A DNA stretch of 64,000 nucleotides from Rhyacophila brunnea (Eukaryota > Arthropoda > Insecta > Trichoptera > Rhyacophilidae), in the NCBI GenBank assembly GCA_022495005.1, contig JAGYXB010000160.1, forward strand, positions 1,054,001-1,118,000, written 5' to 3'. The position numbers and the translations under genes are program-made. The notes under the pieces are model-generated. The model did not search any database. It was not told the origin of the DNA and saw nothing but the letters and a program-made list of their open reading frames with translations. Positions 20,520 to 31,174 of this stretch are shown here, in pieces. Positions within the stretch are counted from its first letter, which is position 1, and each line of letters opens with the position of its first letter.

Positions 20520-22430
20520 ACTATTTTACTACATACATTATCACATTTGTGTTAGTTGAATTAGAAATACATCGTGTTGTCGGTCGTCTTTTAAAAATGC
20601 ATTAAGGGGCGGCTGAAGAGCTCGGTATTCAAATATAATTTAGTATGAAATGGACCTCGGCGTCGTACGCACGTTAATTTAAATCGATCTTTTGGCAAAA
20701 ATCACTAATCATCGGAGATTTTATTTAAAAAATATATTATTATTACTATTGTCGACCTTCTACATTATTATTATTGTGGACAATCTTACATTATTATTTG
20801 ATAAACACCTGCACGTGTCCGCTGATCAGAAAACAGGGCTGTCAAAATAATATAATATTTGTAAAATGTTAATTTCATCATAGTTTTTAATCAAACCTGT
20901 GCAAGTACATACTGATAACTTGGGTGGATATCGTGGCAAACATACTATTGATATATCTACGGGTATATTATTATTATAACCCAATTCAAATTGAACATAG
21001 GTTGATACTTAAATACTATTATAGTATCTTTATGATTTCGAGAAAATAATACGATGGAATATATTATATAATCCATATCAATTATTTGAAAACATTATAT
21101 TATTTGCATGTATATAATATAGTGAAAAGGTCAGATAACTGTTTTCTCTGCAAGATAACATCAAAATTTTTATAGACTTACTTAAATGAAGAATTACATT
21201 CATGAGTGAGCACGGCTCAAAGCTCAAAGTTGACTTTATATAACTAATAAAAAATGCTGTTTGTTTCTACGAATAAAAAATCACGGCAATCAGAAAGGCC
21301 GGGAAAATATGGCCGACAATGCATGATACACAAACATAAAATACACAAAATTACAAACACATACGAAGTTTACCGCACACGTGCAGACCACGTGATATTT
21401 GTTTACGCAAAATCGTCGCTTTCCAAAATGGCGAATTTGGTTGCCAGTTTTTACTGCGATGAATCAATGTGTTCCTTCCCGTCTTTTTTTATTCGTAGGT
21501 TTGTTTACTATGTACACCGAGAAATTTCCATTAATAAAATCGGAAATGAGTTGGAATATAATGCAACCAAAACTGGAAAAATTCTATTATGGGTGTTTAC
21601 TTTTTGAATTAGTTGACCCCAGAAAAACAGGTACATGCCACTACGTGAACCGCAGTGGATATTAGATGGACAAAACTTAAATAATATAAATATTATAAAT
21701 AAAACTTAAAAAGTACAAAATAATTATGTCTTCGACAGCCCTGACGTTATTTTTTGCCTGCCAGTCCGACTGGCGAATAAAAAATAAATGTGTGTGGTGA
21801 CTGTATGTTAATAATTATTTTTAGGCACTCATGATATAAATTATTTCGTCCATTGGCTTTACATAAATAATGGTAGGTACTACCTACCTATTGTTTCACT
21901 AGTTGTATAAAAGTAAAATTGCGCAATAAGTACCTATTATTTTTAATATGTTGGTCCTAAACATTAAAAATAAATACTATTCATTATTAATGTTTTTTGG
22001 ATAGCACATGAAATAAAAATGTAGGTAGATATGCATTTCAACATCCTTCGTATGTTTAATTCTCGGACAATTTCAGGTTAAAAAGTTATTAATATATTAT
22101 TAAGTTTATATTGTGGCAACCACATAATTGAAAATGTCACCATCATATTGGTTGTCAATACTTTCTCCCAAACAGTTGATTAACAAATTGAATTTAGTAA
22201 CATTTACGTACCTACCTATATTAGAAGATATTATTTTTTGGTCACCCCATTCTGTCTTCACGTCGACCGTGTTTATGATTTAAATTTAATTTAGAGACCA
22301 TTTACATTTGACACAAGCATTGTCGGCGGCGACCTTTGTATATTGCTAGTAGACCAACAATTCCGGACCACATATAAAAAATCATATTTTCAATTCTCAA
22401 GGGCAATTCTGTAGAGCTTACCCTTACGTG
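20520..22430. other. Unrecognised interior between family C arms
   Basis: AT-rich sequence with one 117-codon frame at 21254-21607 that has no recognisable domain, low-quality composition and an overlapping rival frame. I do not call it a gene. CAGTCCGACTGG-like palindromes occur near 21765. Confidence 0.35.
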
Positions 22431-22673
22431 CCACGGTGGCCGCGCGGCTTAAGCATTGGACTATCACGCCGTGGGTCTCAGGTTCGAATCTGGGTCTGGC
22501 AAGTACACATATTGTTTTTCAATTTGTGTGTGAGTCAGGGTATGGACCTAATAGGTTGAGCAAGTGGCTGACATCCGTTTCTCGTAAAAAAAAACAAAAT
22601 CTGTTAATACAAACCTCTACCTGTGGAGGCCCATATGATCCTATTAGGATCGGACATGGTCGAAAAAAAACTA
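22431..22673 (+). mobile_element. tRNA-derived SINE, copy 1
   Basis: The head CCACGGTGGCCGCGCGGC (A-box region) and the B-box GGTTCGAATC about 50 bp later mark an RNA polymerase III promoter derived from tRNA. The body ends GATCGGACATGGTCG plus a short A-run. It matches 25561-25809. A clear target duplication is not visible here. Confidence 0.85.
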
Positions 22674-23249
22674 AACTATAATAGATACAAATTATTATTA
22701 TATTTATAAAATGTCCAAAATGTATGATTTAACGGCATAATTTTTGATATTTTATAGATAGACGGGTATTTTTTAACTATTATCAATTATCACTTGGTTT
22801 TCGCAGGGTTGAATTGAATTTTAAAAAACTAACCAACACCATGTGTAAATTATTGTAGTATTTGTTCAATGAAAACAAATAGGTACGTATGTCTGACAAA
22901 GTTTAGTGTGCACTATTTATGGCGGATCTTAACGGCCTACCTCCACCCTTCGCTACTGGTATAACGCAGTGTCTCTTAACCTCTCAATCGCCTCCTTTAC
23001 CACATTACAATTATGTAATAATTAATTACACTATTTCATATTATTTTACGTAATGGATTTACTGATAAAAATAAAAAAAAATATATGTAATATATATACT
23101 TAATATAAATAAAAATGGCATTGTACCTACCTAATATTATTATTTTAACAAAAAGTAAAAGATACAATATTGGAGATGTGGAGATTATTTTATAAGAAAA
23201 TCATAAATATTCAATGAGATCTTTGAGTCTCACGTGACTGCTCTAGTTT

Positions 23250-24085
23250 CATCATTCGAAATGGTAAATTTTACGAACCGGAACGCTCGTTAATTTTCTG
23301 AAAATATTATAATAATTATCCAATTCTATGTGCGTTTTATGAAAATAAGTGTGTTAGATTTTTACAACGTTTTTCTTAGCTCGTATTCTTATTTGTCCGG
23401 TGGTTTTTTGTCCGGCACAAATCTTGAAATCGATTTTAACTAACTTCCCGACTAGCTACACATTTGAAACTTTTAGAATATATCAGAACACGATGCCAAT
23501 GCATTCTTTTAATACTTTTAGCCATCTTTAAGTAGAATTGAATTCATTTTCAGTTAATTCTGTTTTGTATGAAAAGTTATTTCGGAAGAAAGCCGTAAAA
23601 AGTAAAACACTATTATTGGTTGCTAGAGGTCTGGGGTCTGGGGTCCTAGCAACTAAATTATTAATATATACGTGCGTTACTATGGAAATCAATATGAAAT
23701 GTCAAAACGACATTTCAGTATTATTTCTATCAAGTACAATTTTTTTTGATCGAAGTCAAGTTTATATGATTCAACAGAAAATTTAAAAACGTTGTATGTA
23801 AAAAGTTCTTTTTATCTTGTAATTATTTGATTGAAGCTAAGTGAGGGCCATCCCCGTATAAAGTGGCAAGTTGACTATAGGATAAAGTTTAAGGTAGTCA
23901 AGCCAAGTTTATATGATTCAACAGATAATTTAAAAACGTTGTATATAAAAAGTTCTTTTTATCTTGTAATTATTTTTTTTATATTAGCTATTTGGCTCAA
24001 ACAGTACAATTATTTTTACAACGAGGCGTAGCGATAATTTTGCCGGTTTCACGGCTCCGGTGCGCTCCAGTCCATTCGAGCCCTG
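23250..24085. mobile_element. hAT miniature element (GCTCGAAATGG ends) in unit B, split by family B
   Basis: The left end is a mutated CAGCGCTCGAAATGG; the right end is CATTCGAGCCCTG. The flanking 8-mers TCTAGTTT (23242-23249) and CCTAGTTT (24086-24093) match at 7 of 8. The paralogue at 35126-35351 has the same site, so insertion predates the B/C duplication. Family B material was later inserted at about 23362. Confidence 0.7.
23362..23972 (-). mobile_element. Family B element (reverse) plus partial second copy
   Basis: A full reverse copy runs from ACAACGTTTTTCTTAGCTCG at 23365 to AAGTTCTTTTTATCTTGTAAT at about 23826. A second copy of the outer end (about 23900-23972) follows after 75 bp of other sequence. 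The unit C paralogue has an uninterrupted T-run here (35230), so this insertion is specific to unit B. Confidence 0.75.
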
Positions 24086-24740
24086 CCTAGTTTCGTTATA
24101 TCCTCTACAAATCTCAAGCATTGTTAGCAAGAGTTTTATTATCGTTAAGCTTAGGAATTTTAGGTGCTAAAAAATGAATAATAGGTACCTAAAATGTGTA
24201 GATATAATTGGAAAATATGTTATTAAAATTTCATAAATATGTGCTAAAAAACAAAAATAGGTGCTAAAATTTCAATAAATACCTATTGCAATAAATCATA
24301 TATATTTCAACAATTTAATTTATTATTTATTCACAAACAAAAAAAACGCTTTATTACAATAAATAATAAAATAATGCTTCAAATTTGTGTCTTTGACGAT
24401 TTTATCTTAGCAAATTTTTATAAGTACATGGAAAAACTTCTTTCCACTTCTACAGATATTATTATTGCGTATGTAAATGAAACTATTTCTGAAGTAGAAA
24501 AAATTTAAACATCTGAGGAATCTAATGGATTTTCCAAAACTGCTTTAATATTATGCAGCGTTTGAAGTCCAGTATTTTTATTTAAAACATTCACATTTTT
24601 CTACAATTGTAAGTTTATCTTTGACTTAAAAAAAGGTCTTCTTAATGTTTTCAAATACATATTTATTAATTAATACAGTTGAAACTGTAAATTATCAAAA
24701 AAAATATCTCAAATTGCAAGCTTCGTATTTTCCGCTAGGT

Positions 24741-24838
24741 GCCTCTACTGGCATGCCTCTACTGGCATGCCTCTACTGGCATGCCTCTACTGGCATGCCT
24801 CTACTGGCATGCCTCTACTGGCATGCCTCTACTGGCAT
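24741..24838. repeat. 14-bp minisatellite, seven units
   Basis: Seven perfect tandem copies of GCCTCTACTGGCAT, followed by a partial eighth. The paralogous position in unit C (about 36312-36335) has essentially a single unit, so the array expanded after the duplication. Confidence 0.95.
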
Positions 24839-25012
24839 GCCTCTCCCCCTTAAGCCACTTTTGGGGGATCAAGTAAATTGAAAATTATTGTGATCTTGTA
24901 CATGCCAAGGCATCCGTCACTGGAGAGTGATAAAATGAAATAGGATTTTCCATAATATTTGTATTAATTGTATTCTTCCTTCAGTTACTCAAATTTATTC
25001 AAATTCAAATTT

Positions 25013-25340
25013 ATTTATTTTAAATATAATGAATATTACACATTATTAATTAAAGACGTTCACAACATGACATTTAGAAGCAAAGAAATATTAATAAAAC
25101 AGTATTATGTAAAAAAAAAAAAAAAAGAAATAGATCAGCAATAAACAGTAGAAAAGTGTAAAAACAAAAAAATATATAAATTAGATACAAGAAAGTACGC
25201 CGAATGAGCTAAGCAGACCCTATTTTAAGAATTTATAAAACAATGCCCACCTATACTGATCCTCACTCAGGTGGAATATGTCAATATCCGAAATGATTCG
25301 GTTGAACAGAGTTATTGCCCTTGGTTGGAAGTATCAGAGG
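25013..25340 (-). mobile_element. LINE 3' end (antisense)
   Basis: The start ATTTATTTATTTTAAATATA is the reverse of a poly-A-like tail. It then has GACGTTCACAACATGACATT and, further in, GGTGGAATATGTCAATATCCG, matching the antisense of the LINE C-terminal coding tail at 60005-60470. The same insertion is present in unit C at 36450-36780. Confidence 0.65.
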
Positions 25341-25431
25341 ATATGAAATATTTTCAATAAAAAATATCATTAGGTAAATATAAAAACCAATCCAAATGTC
25401 TGTTCATTTACCTACCAGATAACACATTTTA

Positions 25432-26032
25432 TGTTATTATTATTATTGATAGCGAATTTATTTGATAAAAATTTAACATTTCAATATAAAATGAGGTCAA
25501 AAAGTTTCCGTATTTTTTATGTATCACTTATCAGCTAATTTTATGTTATTATTATTATTGCCCACGGTGGCCGCGCGGCATAAGCGTTGGACTACAAAGC
25601 CGTGGGTCCCAGGTTCGAATCCTGGGTCTGGCAAGTACAAAATTTGTTTTTCAATTTGTGTGTGTCCAGGGTATGGACCTAATAGGTTGAGCAAGTGGCT
25701 GACATCCATTTCTCGTAAAAAACAAAATCTGTCAATACAAACCTCCACTCTGTAAAGGCCCATATGATCCTATCAGGATCGGACATGGTCGAAAAAAAAA
25801 AAAAAAAAATATTATTGATAGCGAATTTATTAGATAAAAATTTAACATTTCAATATAAAATGAGGTCAAAAAGTTTCCGTATTTTTTATGTATCACTTAT
25901 CAGCTAATTTTATGTTATTATTATTATTGATAGCGAATTTATTAGATAAAAATTTAACATTTCAATATAAAATGAGGTCAAAAAGTTTCCGTATTTTTTA
26001 TGTATCACTTATCAGCTAATTTAATGTTATTT
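25432..26032. repeat. About 114-bp tandem repeat, three units, interrupted by a SINE
   Basis: Each unit reads TTATTATTATTATTGATAGCG ... TAACATTTCAATATAAAATG ... AGTTTCCGTATTTTTTATG and ends TCAGCTAATTTTATG. Units start near 25434, 25546 (split by the SINE) and 25910. Unit C has one unit (about 36875-36985), so the triplication is specific to unit B. Confidence 0.85.
25561..25809 (+). mobile_element. tRNA-derived SINE, full copy with target duplication
   Basis: 249 bp. The head CCCACGGTGGCCGCGCGGC and the B-box GGTTCGAATCC give a polymerase III promoter; the tRNA-like part ends near 25635. The tail is GGACATGGTCG and 18 A. The duplication TATTATTG is at 25553-25560 and 25810-25817. Neighbouring tandem units lacking the SINE show the empty site. 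Confidence 0.93.
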
Positions 26033-26154
26033 CGTTGAAGTGTATATCAGCAATTTTATTGTCAAAGTGTGTTCCGCAGGAATTTGTCAAATGAAGAAAT
26101 AACTAAAATGTCATTGTTCGGCCATATCGACCCCTTAGCTGGAACATATGGACA

Positions 26155-26575
26155 CCACAAAGTGTCTACAAGAATCCCTGTCGCTCGACAGTCTTCTTGC
26201 TTCGTTCCAGGTCAAACCAGCATCCCGTAGCTCCGCCGTATATAGTCTGTAGATTGTATTTAGCGGCCTTCCAGGACGCCGGAATCCAGTCGGCTTGAAG
26301 AACAGGCAAGCCAGGTTGAAGTTCTCTTCTGGCATCCACAGCACGTGGTCGAGCCAGGTCCAACGTCGCCTCTTCACTTTCAGCGTGATGAGAGGCTGCT
26401 TGGTGCGTTCTCTTATCTCCTCGTTGCTCTTAAAGTCATACCACCGCACACCCAGTATTCGTCGCAAACATCTGTTTTCGAAGCTCAGTATACGGTTGCT
26501 CTGAGCCTTCGTAAGGTGCCATGATTCGCTACCGTAAAGCAGCACCGTCAGAATGCAAGCGTCGAATAGGCGGCA
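26155..26575 (-). pseudogene. RTE-like LINE C-terminal fragment
   Basis: A 136-codon minus frame (26135-26545) reads LLYGSESWHLT, then RCLRRILGVRW, RRRWTWLDHVLW and GFRRPGRP. These are the conserved post-RT blocks of RTE-type elements. The reverse-transcriptase core is missing. A second fragment of this family is at 45400-45560. It marks the point where unit B stops matching unit C. Confidence 0.8.
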
Positions 26576-26582
26576 TTTGGTT

Positions 26583-28205
26583 TAAGCGCTCGAAAATTAA
26601 CATGGTTATCAAATTTTATGTGTATTTTATAAACATATATATATAGATATCCTCAAAAAAGCAGGAAAGGATGCAAATGAAGTACTTGCACAATTGTTCA
26701 CAGCCTGCATATGCAAAGAGGATGTCCCAGAGGTATGGAAAAATGCCAGCATTGTCATTCTTCACAAAAAAGGTGACAGAGAAGACCTAGCAAATTATCG
26801 TCCAATAAGTCTACTCCCTATTCTCTACAAGACGTTCACAAAAATTCTCTCAAACCGTCTGCAAAATGTACTAGACGAGAACCAACCGAGAGAACAAGCC
26901 GGATTTAGAGGAGGATACAGCACTATGGACCATATCCAAGTCGTCAGAGAAATCATAGAGCGGTACCAGGAATACAAACTGCCACTATGCATGGGTTTTA
27001 TAGACTATGAGAAGGCGTTTGATTCGATAAAGAAATGTTCAATACTCGACGCACTCAGAAAACAAGGAATCCCTGGACGCTATATAAATATTTTCAATAA
27101 TATATACAGTAGCGCAACAGCATCTGTAAATCTCCATAAACCATCGCGCAGATTTCCTATCAGCAAAGGAGTCCGACAAGGTGATACAATCTCACCTAAA
27201 CTATTTACAGCTACCCTTGAAGACTTATTCAGGCAACTTGACTGGAATGACAAAGGGATCCCCATAAATGGAGAATACCTGAGTCATCTGCGCTTTGCCG
27301 ATGACATAGTAATTTTCTCGCAAGACTCAGAAGACTTCCAAAGCAGAATGCAGGAACTCGCTGAAGTAAGCAACAAAGTAGGTTTGAAAATAAATGTAAC
27401 AAAGACGAAAGTCATGTTCAACTGCTTTGCAGGCCAAAAAGAGATCCTCATCAATGGCACTCAGCTCGAACAGGTGAAAAGCTACATCTATCTGGGACGA
27501 CAAAAGTGTCTATAGATGGATGTATATTTGATGAAATTGTTCGCAGAGTAAAGCTAGGCTGGAGTGCTTTTGGCCGCCTGAATAATGTCTTCAAAAGTGA
27601 CCTTCCACTGTGCCTAAAGCGCAAAGTGTTCAACCAGTGTGTGCTTCCCGTGATCACATATGCGTGTGAAACATGGACCCTAAGTAAAAGAGAGATCCAG
27701 AAACTTAGAGTAGCACAACGTGGTATGGAGAGGTGCATGCTGGGCATAACGCGAAAGGACAAAAAGAGGAATGAGTGGATAAGGAAGCAGACAAGGGTTT
27801 GCGATGTAATAGAGTTTATTAAAAGCCTTAAATGGAGATGGGCTGGACACATAGCTCGAAGAAGAGACAATCGTTGGACAAATCTAGTCATCCAGTGGTA
27901 TCTAAAAAGTACAAAACGTCCGCAAGGTAGACCTAGAGGCTGCTGGATCGATGAAATGATAAAGTTCTGCGGAAGTACGTGGCAACGCAATGCACATATT
28001 CGAGATAAGTGGAATCAGCGTGGAGAGGCCTTCATCCAGCAGTGGATAGATTCAGGCTGATGATGATGATGAAGTGTGCTAGATTTTTTTGTTATATGGC
28101 ATAGGTATCTAGCTCAGACGGTCAAATTATTTTGTCCACGAGACGGAGCGATAACTTTACAGATTTCACGAACCGGAACGGCGCTCCGGTCCATTTCGAG
28201 CCCTG
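26583..28205. mobile_element. hAT miniature element (GCTCGAAATGG ends) split by an RTE insertion
   Basis: The left part (AAGCGCTCGAAAATTAACATGG) is at 26583-26640 and the right part (GTGTGCTAGATTTTTTTG ... CCATTTCGAGCCCTG) at 28073-28205. Joined, they follow the order of the intact copy at 39196-39431. The RTE at 26645-28072 sits between. No matching 8-bp duplication was found for this copy. Confidence 0.65.
26645..28072 (+). mobile_element. RTE-like LINE, 5' truncated, with TGATGA tail
   Basis: Two overlapping frames (26694-27515, then 27506-28060) cover the reverse transcriptase and C-terminus. Upstream in-frame residues (DILKKAGKDANEV) show truncation at about 26645. Blocks: KKGDREDLANYRPISLLP, QAGFRGGYST, motif A FIDYEKAFDS, motif B KGVRQGDTISPKLF, motif C RFADDIVIFS, GLKINVTKTK, YIYLG, then YACETWTLSKREIQ, RRCMLGITRKD-like and GRPRGCWIDEMIKFC. 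All three catalytic Asp are present. A 2-nt excess near 27500, relative to the copy at 60530, breaks the frame. The stop codon opens the (TGATGA)n tail at 28058-28072. The endonuclease domain is absent. Confidence 0.92.
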
Positions 28206-28524
28206 GATGGCTTGTTTTATTTCTTGCCACCGGTCCTCGACATCCCGAGATATCGAGCCCTCTTCCCGTATTTGGGTTCGATTAGAGACTTACTTAATAA
28301 TATAAGAGTCTCTTTTAGATAAGATATTAAGGTTTTCTACGTGGTATTTCGTCCTTATTTTGGGAGTTTTGCGGATGGTTTTCGAAAGTTTTTCTTTAAA
28401 ATAATAAAACAGTAGCGGATACATAAAATAATTATACGTGTCCGGAAATTTGTACGTTTTCAGTTCGTCGTATCACACTTCACCGTGAAATGTTGTATCG
28501 GAAATATAATATGGTCGTATATTA

Positions 28525-29000
28525 ACGGCCCACATGCTCAGCGTAGGTCAAAATGGAGCTTTTATGGTATTTTCAGAGCATAACCCTGGACATTACTTAA
28601 ACGTTGTAGATAATCTATTTATATCATTTTGAAGCCTTATTATCCTTTATATTTATTTTAAACATTTGATGACTGCATGAAGTATTTTTATTACATAAAA
28701 TAGTATTCTTTTAAACATCTCGCTCTAATGTTTTAGAATATAGTCATATTTCAGTACATCCATGTGCAGTGGTGTTAAGATTTTTTAGATTCATTAATTT
28801 TTAAAGGCATTTACAAAACCATTAGTAAAATTAATGTTAATATATAAAAATATATTTTATAATCTTTGTGATCCCAAATTTGACAAGAATTAGGCATTTT
28901 ATTATTCAAAAAATGAGCACGATTAACACATTTGAAGATAATTCTGAAGATACTGATTATAAGCTATGTCTTTGACCATTCAAAAGTGATAAACTTCCTA
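28525..29000. repeat. Dispersed repeat (partner of 2849-3345)
   Basis: It begins GCCCACATGCTCAGCGTAGG and follows 2849-3345 colinearly to TGTCTTTGACCATTCAA at 28966-28982. The inverted arm of the hairpin is absent. Noncoding. Confidence 0.65.
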
Positions 29001-29231
29001 CGAATAATGATTGCTTTATAATAATTATTGACCTAAGAATAAGGTAGTATTTTTTTTAAATACGCCATTTCTATTGGCATTTCCCAGTAGTGAAGCTACA
29101 ACATACGGCCGTAGCCATAAATTGACAAACGATAAATGAAGTAGGGAGTAAGATCATGGTAACGCGCGTGTTTGAACATGTACCGTTTAAAAAAAAATCG
29201 GTTAGGTAGGTTAAGGGACACTGAACGCTCA

Positions 29232-29340
29232 TAGGGCCCAGGACCTAAAACCCGCTGGATAGACGATCTCATAAAGTTCGGTGTATGTATATGGCAGCAA
29301 AGAACTAGGGCCACCCGCCTCCCCACAATGGAAATATAAA
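29232..29340 (+). pseudogene. RTE-like LINE C-terminal fragment
   Basis: Plus-strand translation gives GPGPKTRWIDDLIKFGVCIW, then QQRTRATRLPTMEI and a stop. This parallels the tail GRPRGCWIDEMIKFCGSTW of the RTE at 26645-28072. Only about 35 codons remain. Confidence 0.6.
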
Positions 29341-29649
29341 AGAAATAAAAAAACAGTTTACTCTAATTAAAATATTTGTAATAAACCATTTCCTACATTC
29401 AAAATGAATAATTCACTAGATTTTGAGAATGTCACATTCCATATATACAACAATCATGCTACGTATAGATCAGAGGCAGGATATTAACTTAGTATCTATC
29501 ACATTTTTAAAGCGTTTGTTTAATTATATAAATATGTGTAGGCAATCAGTAAAATTGCAAAAACCTGACAAAAGCGTCAAAGCTTTGATAATATTTTTGA
29601 ATATTTAAAATAATATGTTATAACTATTAAGTTGTGATTATATTGAGAT

Positions 29650-29890
29650 GCACGTCGCGTACCTACTGTCACGCGAATAAGTGTCCCACGATGAACTGCA
29701 TAATTACGTACAACGTATATGCAACCAATTAATTGGTAAATAATATACCGATTTGTTTATGTATATACGCAGTAAAAATTTGTTTACCTGACCACCTTCC
29801 AAAATAAATGCAGATTACAGCATTCACTTTATTTCATTATAAAAAATGCAAATTTATTAAACCTGCTCTAATCAATACAGACTTACACGC
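29650..29890 (+). promoter_or_regulatory. Upstream region of CSP unit C with a palindromic TAATTA site
   Basis: Conserved with 19990-20200. ACCAATTAATTGGT at 29724-29737 is the same perfect palindrome, 187 bp before the predicted start. A piece with GATGCACGTCGCG and CTGTCACG at its 5' edge matches the ends of the inverted-repeat element in the unit A intron. Confidence 0.5.
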
Positions 29891-29891
29891 A

Positions 29892-29961
29892 TATAAATAG
29901 ATGCGTCGAAAATATCAAGCATCAGTGTTATTTGTTAATCTCTTCTGATAGAATCCAAAAG
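29892..29961 (+). promoter_or_regulatory. Core promoter and noncoding leader exon, CSP unit C
   Basis: TATAAATAG begins at 29892. ATCAGTG at 29921-29927 puts the start A at 29924, 32 bp downstream. The leader ends AAAAG at 29961 before the donor GTGATT. The expected acceptor is the TTTTTTACAG at 38282-38291, which would make an 8.3-kb 5' UTR intron, most of it transposon sequence. Confidence 0.58.
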
Positions 29962-30006
29962 GTGATTATTTTTAAAATATTTTATTTTGTTTTCTTCACT
30001 TTAAGT

Positions 30007-30129
30007 TTTTTTCCGACCATGTCCGATCCTAATAAGATCATATGGGCCTCCACAGAGTAGAGGTATGTATTAACAGATTTTGTTTTTTACGAGAAATGGA
30101 TGTCAGCCACTTGCTCAACCTATTAGGCC
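30007..30129 (-). mobile_element. 5'-truncated SINE in the unit C leader intron
   Basis: The antisense tail (TTTTTTCCGACCATGTCC) and body match 25690-25800 reversed; the tRNA-like head is missing. It is flanked by CACTTTAAGT at 29997-30006 and 30130-30139. Unit B at about 20310 has one uninterrupted CACTTTAAGTACC, the empty site, so insertion followed the duplication. Confidence 0.92.
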
Positions 30130-30176
30130 CACTTTAAGTACCTACGTATTTTTCATTGTAGCCCTACTGTATAACC

Positions 30177-30760
30177 CAGTGGTAAATGGTAGAGGTAGGC
30201 TGTTAAGATCCGAAATAAATAGTATAACATTAAACTTTGTTAGTGAGGCGTATTTGTTTTTATTGAACTAAGACTACAATGGTGTTGGTTAGTTTTTAAA
30301 AATCAATTAAACCCTGCCTAAACCAAACCATACTAGTTTTTGTATATTTTGGGCGATCCGACAAAATTGTGCACACTTTTTAATTCGTATTTGTCATCAC
30401 TATTTTACTATTTTCATTATCACATTTGTTTTTGTTGAATTAGAAACACGTCATGTTGTCGGTTATCTTTTTAAAATTCATTAAGCCCTGCCTAAACCAA
30501 ACTATAATAGATACAAATTATTATTATATTTATAAAATGTCCAAAATAATGTATGATTTAACGGCATAATTTTAGATATTTTATAGATAGACGGGTATTT
30601 TTTAACTATTATCCATTATCACTTGGTTTTCGCAGGGTTGAATTGAATTTTAAAAAACTAACCAACACCATGTGTAAATTATTGTAGTATTTGTTCAATG
30701 AAAACAAATAGGTACGTATGTCTGACAAAGTTTAGTGTGCACTATTTATGGCGGATCCAC
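30177..30760. mobile_element. Family C element, interrupted, in unit C leader intron
   Basis: The left arm from CAGTGGTAAATGGTAGAGG runs to about 30320. The inverted arm (about 30590-30757) is cut at GGCGGATCC, where family B-like sequence (30765-30830) takes over. The true right end, CTACCTCCACCC and CGCCACTG followed by GTATATCG, is displaced to 34372-34394. Confidence 0.6.
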
Positions 30761-31174
30761 ATCCATCAACAGAAAATTTTAAAACGTGGTATATAAACAG
30801 TTCTTTTTATCTTGTAATTATTATAATTATATTTTACTAATAATACCGATTAAAGTAAATTGACATTAATTTGCTTTAGTCAGAATTTAAGTGGATTTTA
30901 AAAATTTAGTAGAGTAGAGAGTAGAGATTCTGATGTTTACAAATACATATAATATTATAGTATGTAGTTGAACTATTGGCACTTTCTTCTTCGAATGATC
31001 TTTCAATACATTTATTTTATGAAGTGTTCTTGAATGTGTATGTGCCCCACAGGTAATTCCACCTAATTTTGTATTGCTCTTTTTACACTTAGTAACTTCT
31101 TTACTTTTATCCGCTAAGAAGTAAAATCAAACACAATATTGCTCATTTTTTTTGTTGTTGTAAATATTAATAAC

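Larger units (their letters stand above)
20360..22958. mobile_element. Family C element, interrupted, in unit B leader intron
   Basis: The left end CAGTGGCAAATGGTGGAGG is at 20360 and the left arm runs to about 20515. The inverted right arm is at about 22790-22958, ending CTACCTCCACCC and CGCTACTG. The sequence after the right end (GTATAACG) matches the sequence before the left end in unit C (GTATAACC), consistent with an 8-bp duplication from one ancestral insertion. Between the arms lie 1.9 kb of unrecognised sequence and a SINE. Confidence 0.6.
19985..26150 (+). repeat. Segmental duplicate of CSP unit B (partner 29650-37115)
   Basis: Colinear matches: promoter and leader (19990-20280 with 29655-29961), family C left arm (20360 with 30177), the sequence after the family C right end (22959-23085 with 34395-34510), 23100-23340 with 34990-35240, 24027-25430 with 35293-36875, and 25815-26150 with 36880-37115. 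Insertions differ between copies. Unit C continues to CSP coding exons; unit B runs into an antisense RTE fragment at 26150. Confidence 0.85.

Noticed and set aside
21254..21607. 117-codon frame as a possible novel gene
   Set aside because: No recognisable motif, an equally long overlapping frame, AT-driven composition and no splice or promoter context.
24741..24838. CRISPR-like array
   Set aside because: The 14-bp units are contiguous with no spacers; this is a minisatellite in an insect genome.
27451..27990. Minus-strand 179-codon frame
   Set aside because: A shadow of the RTE coding strand (27506-28060); the same shadow recurs at 60661-61053.
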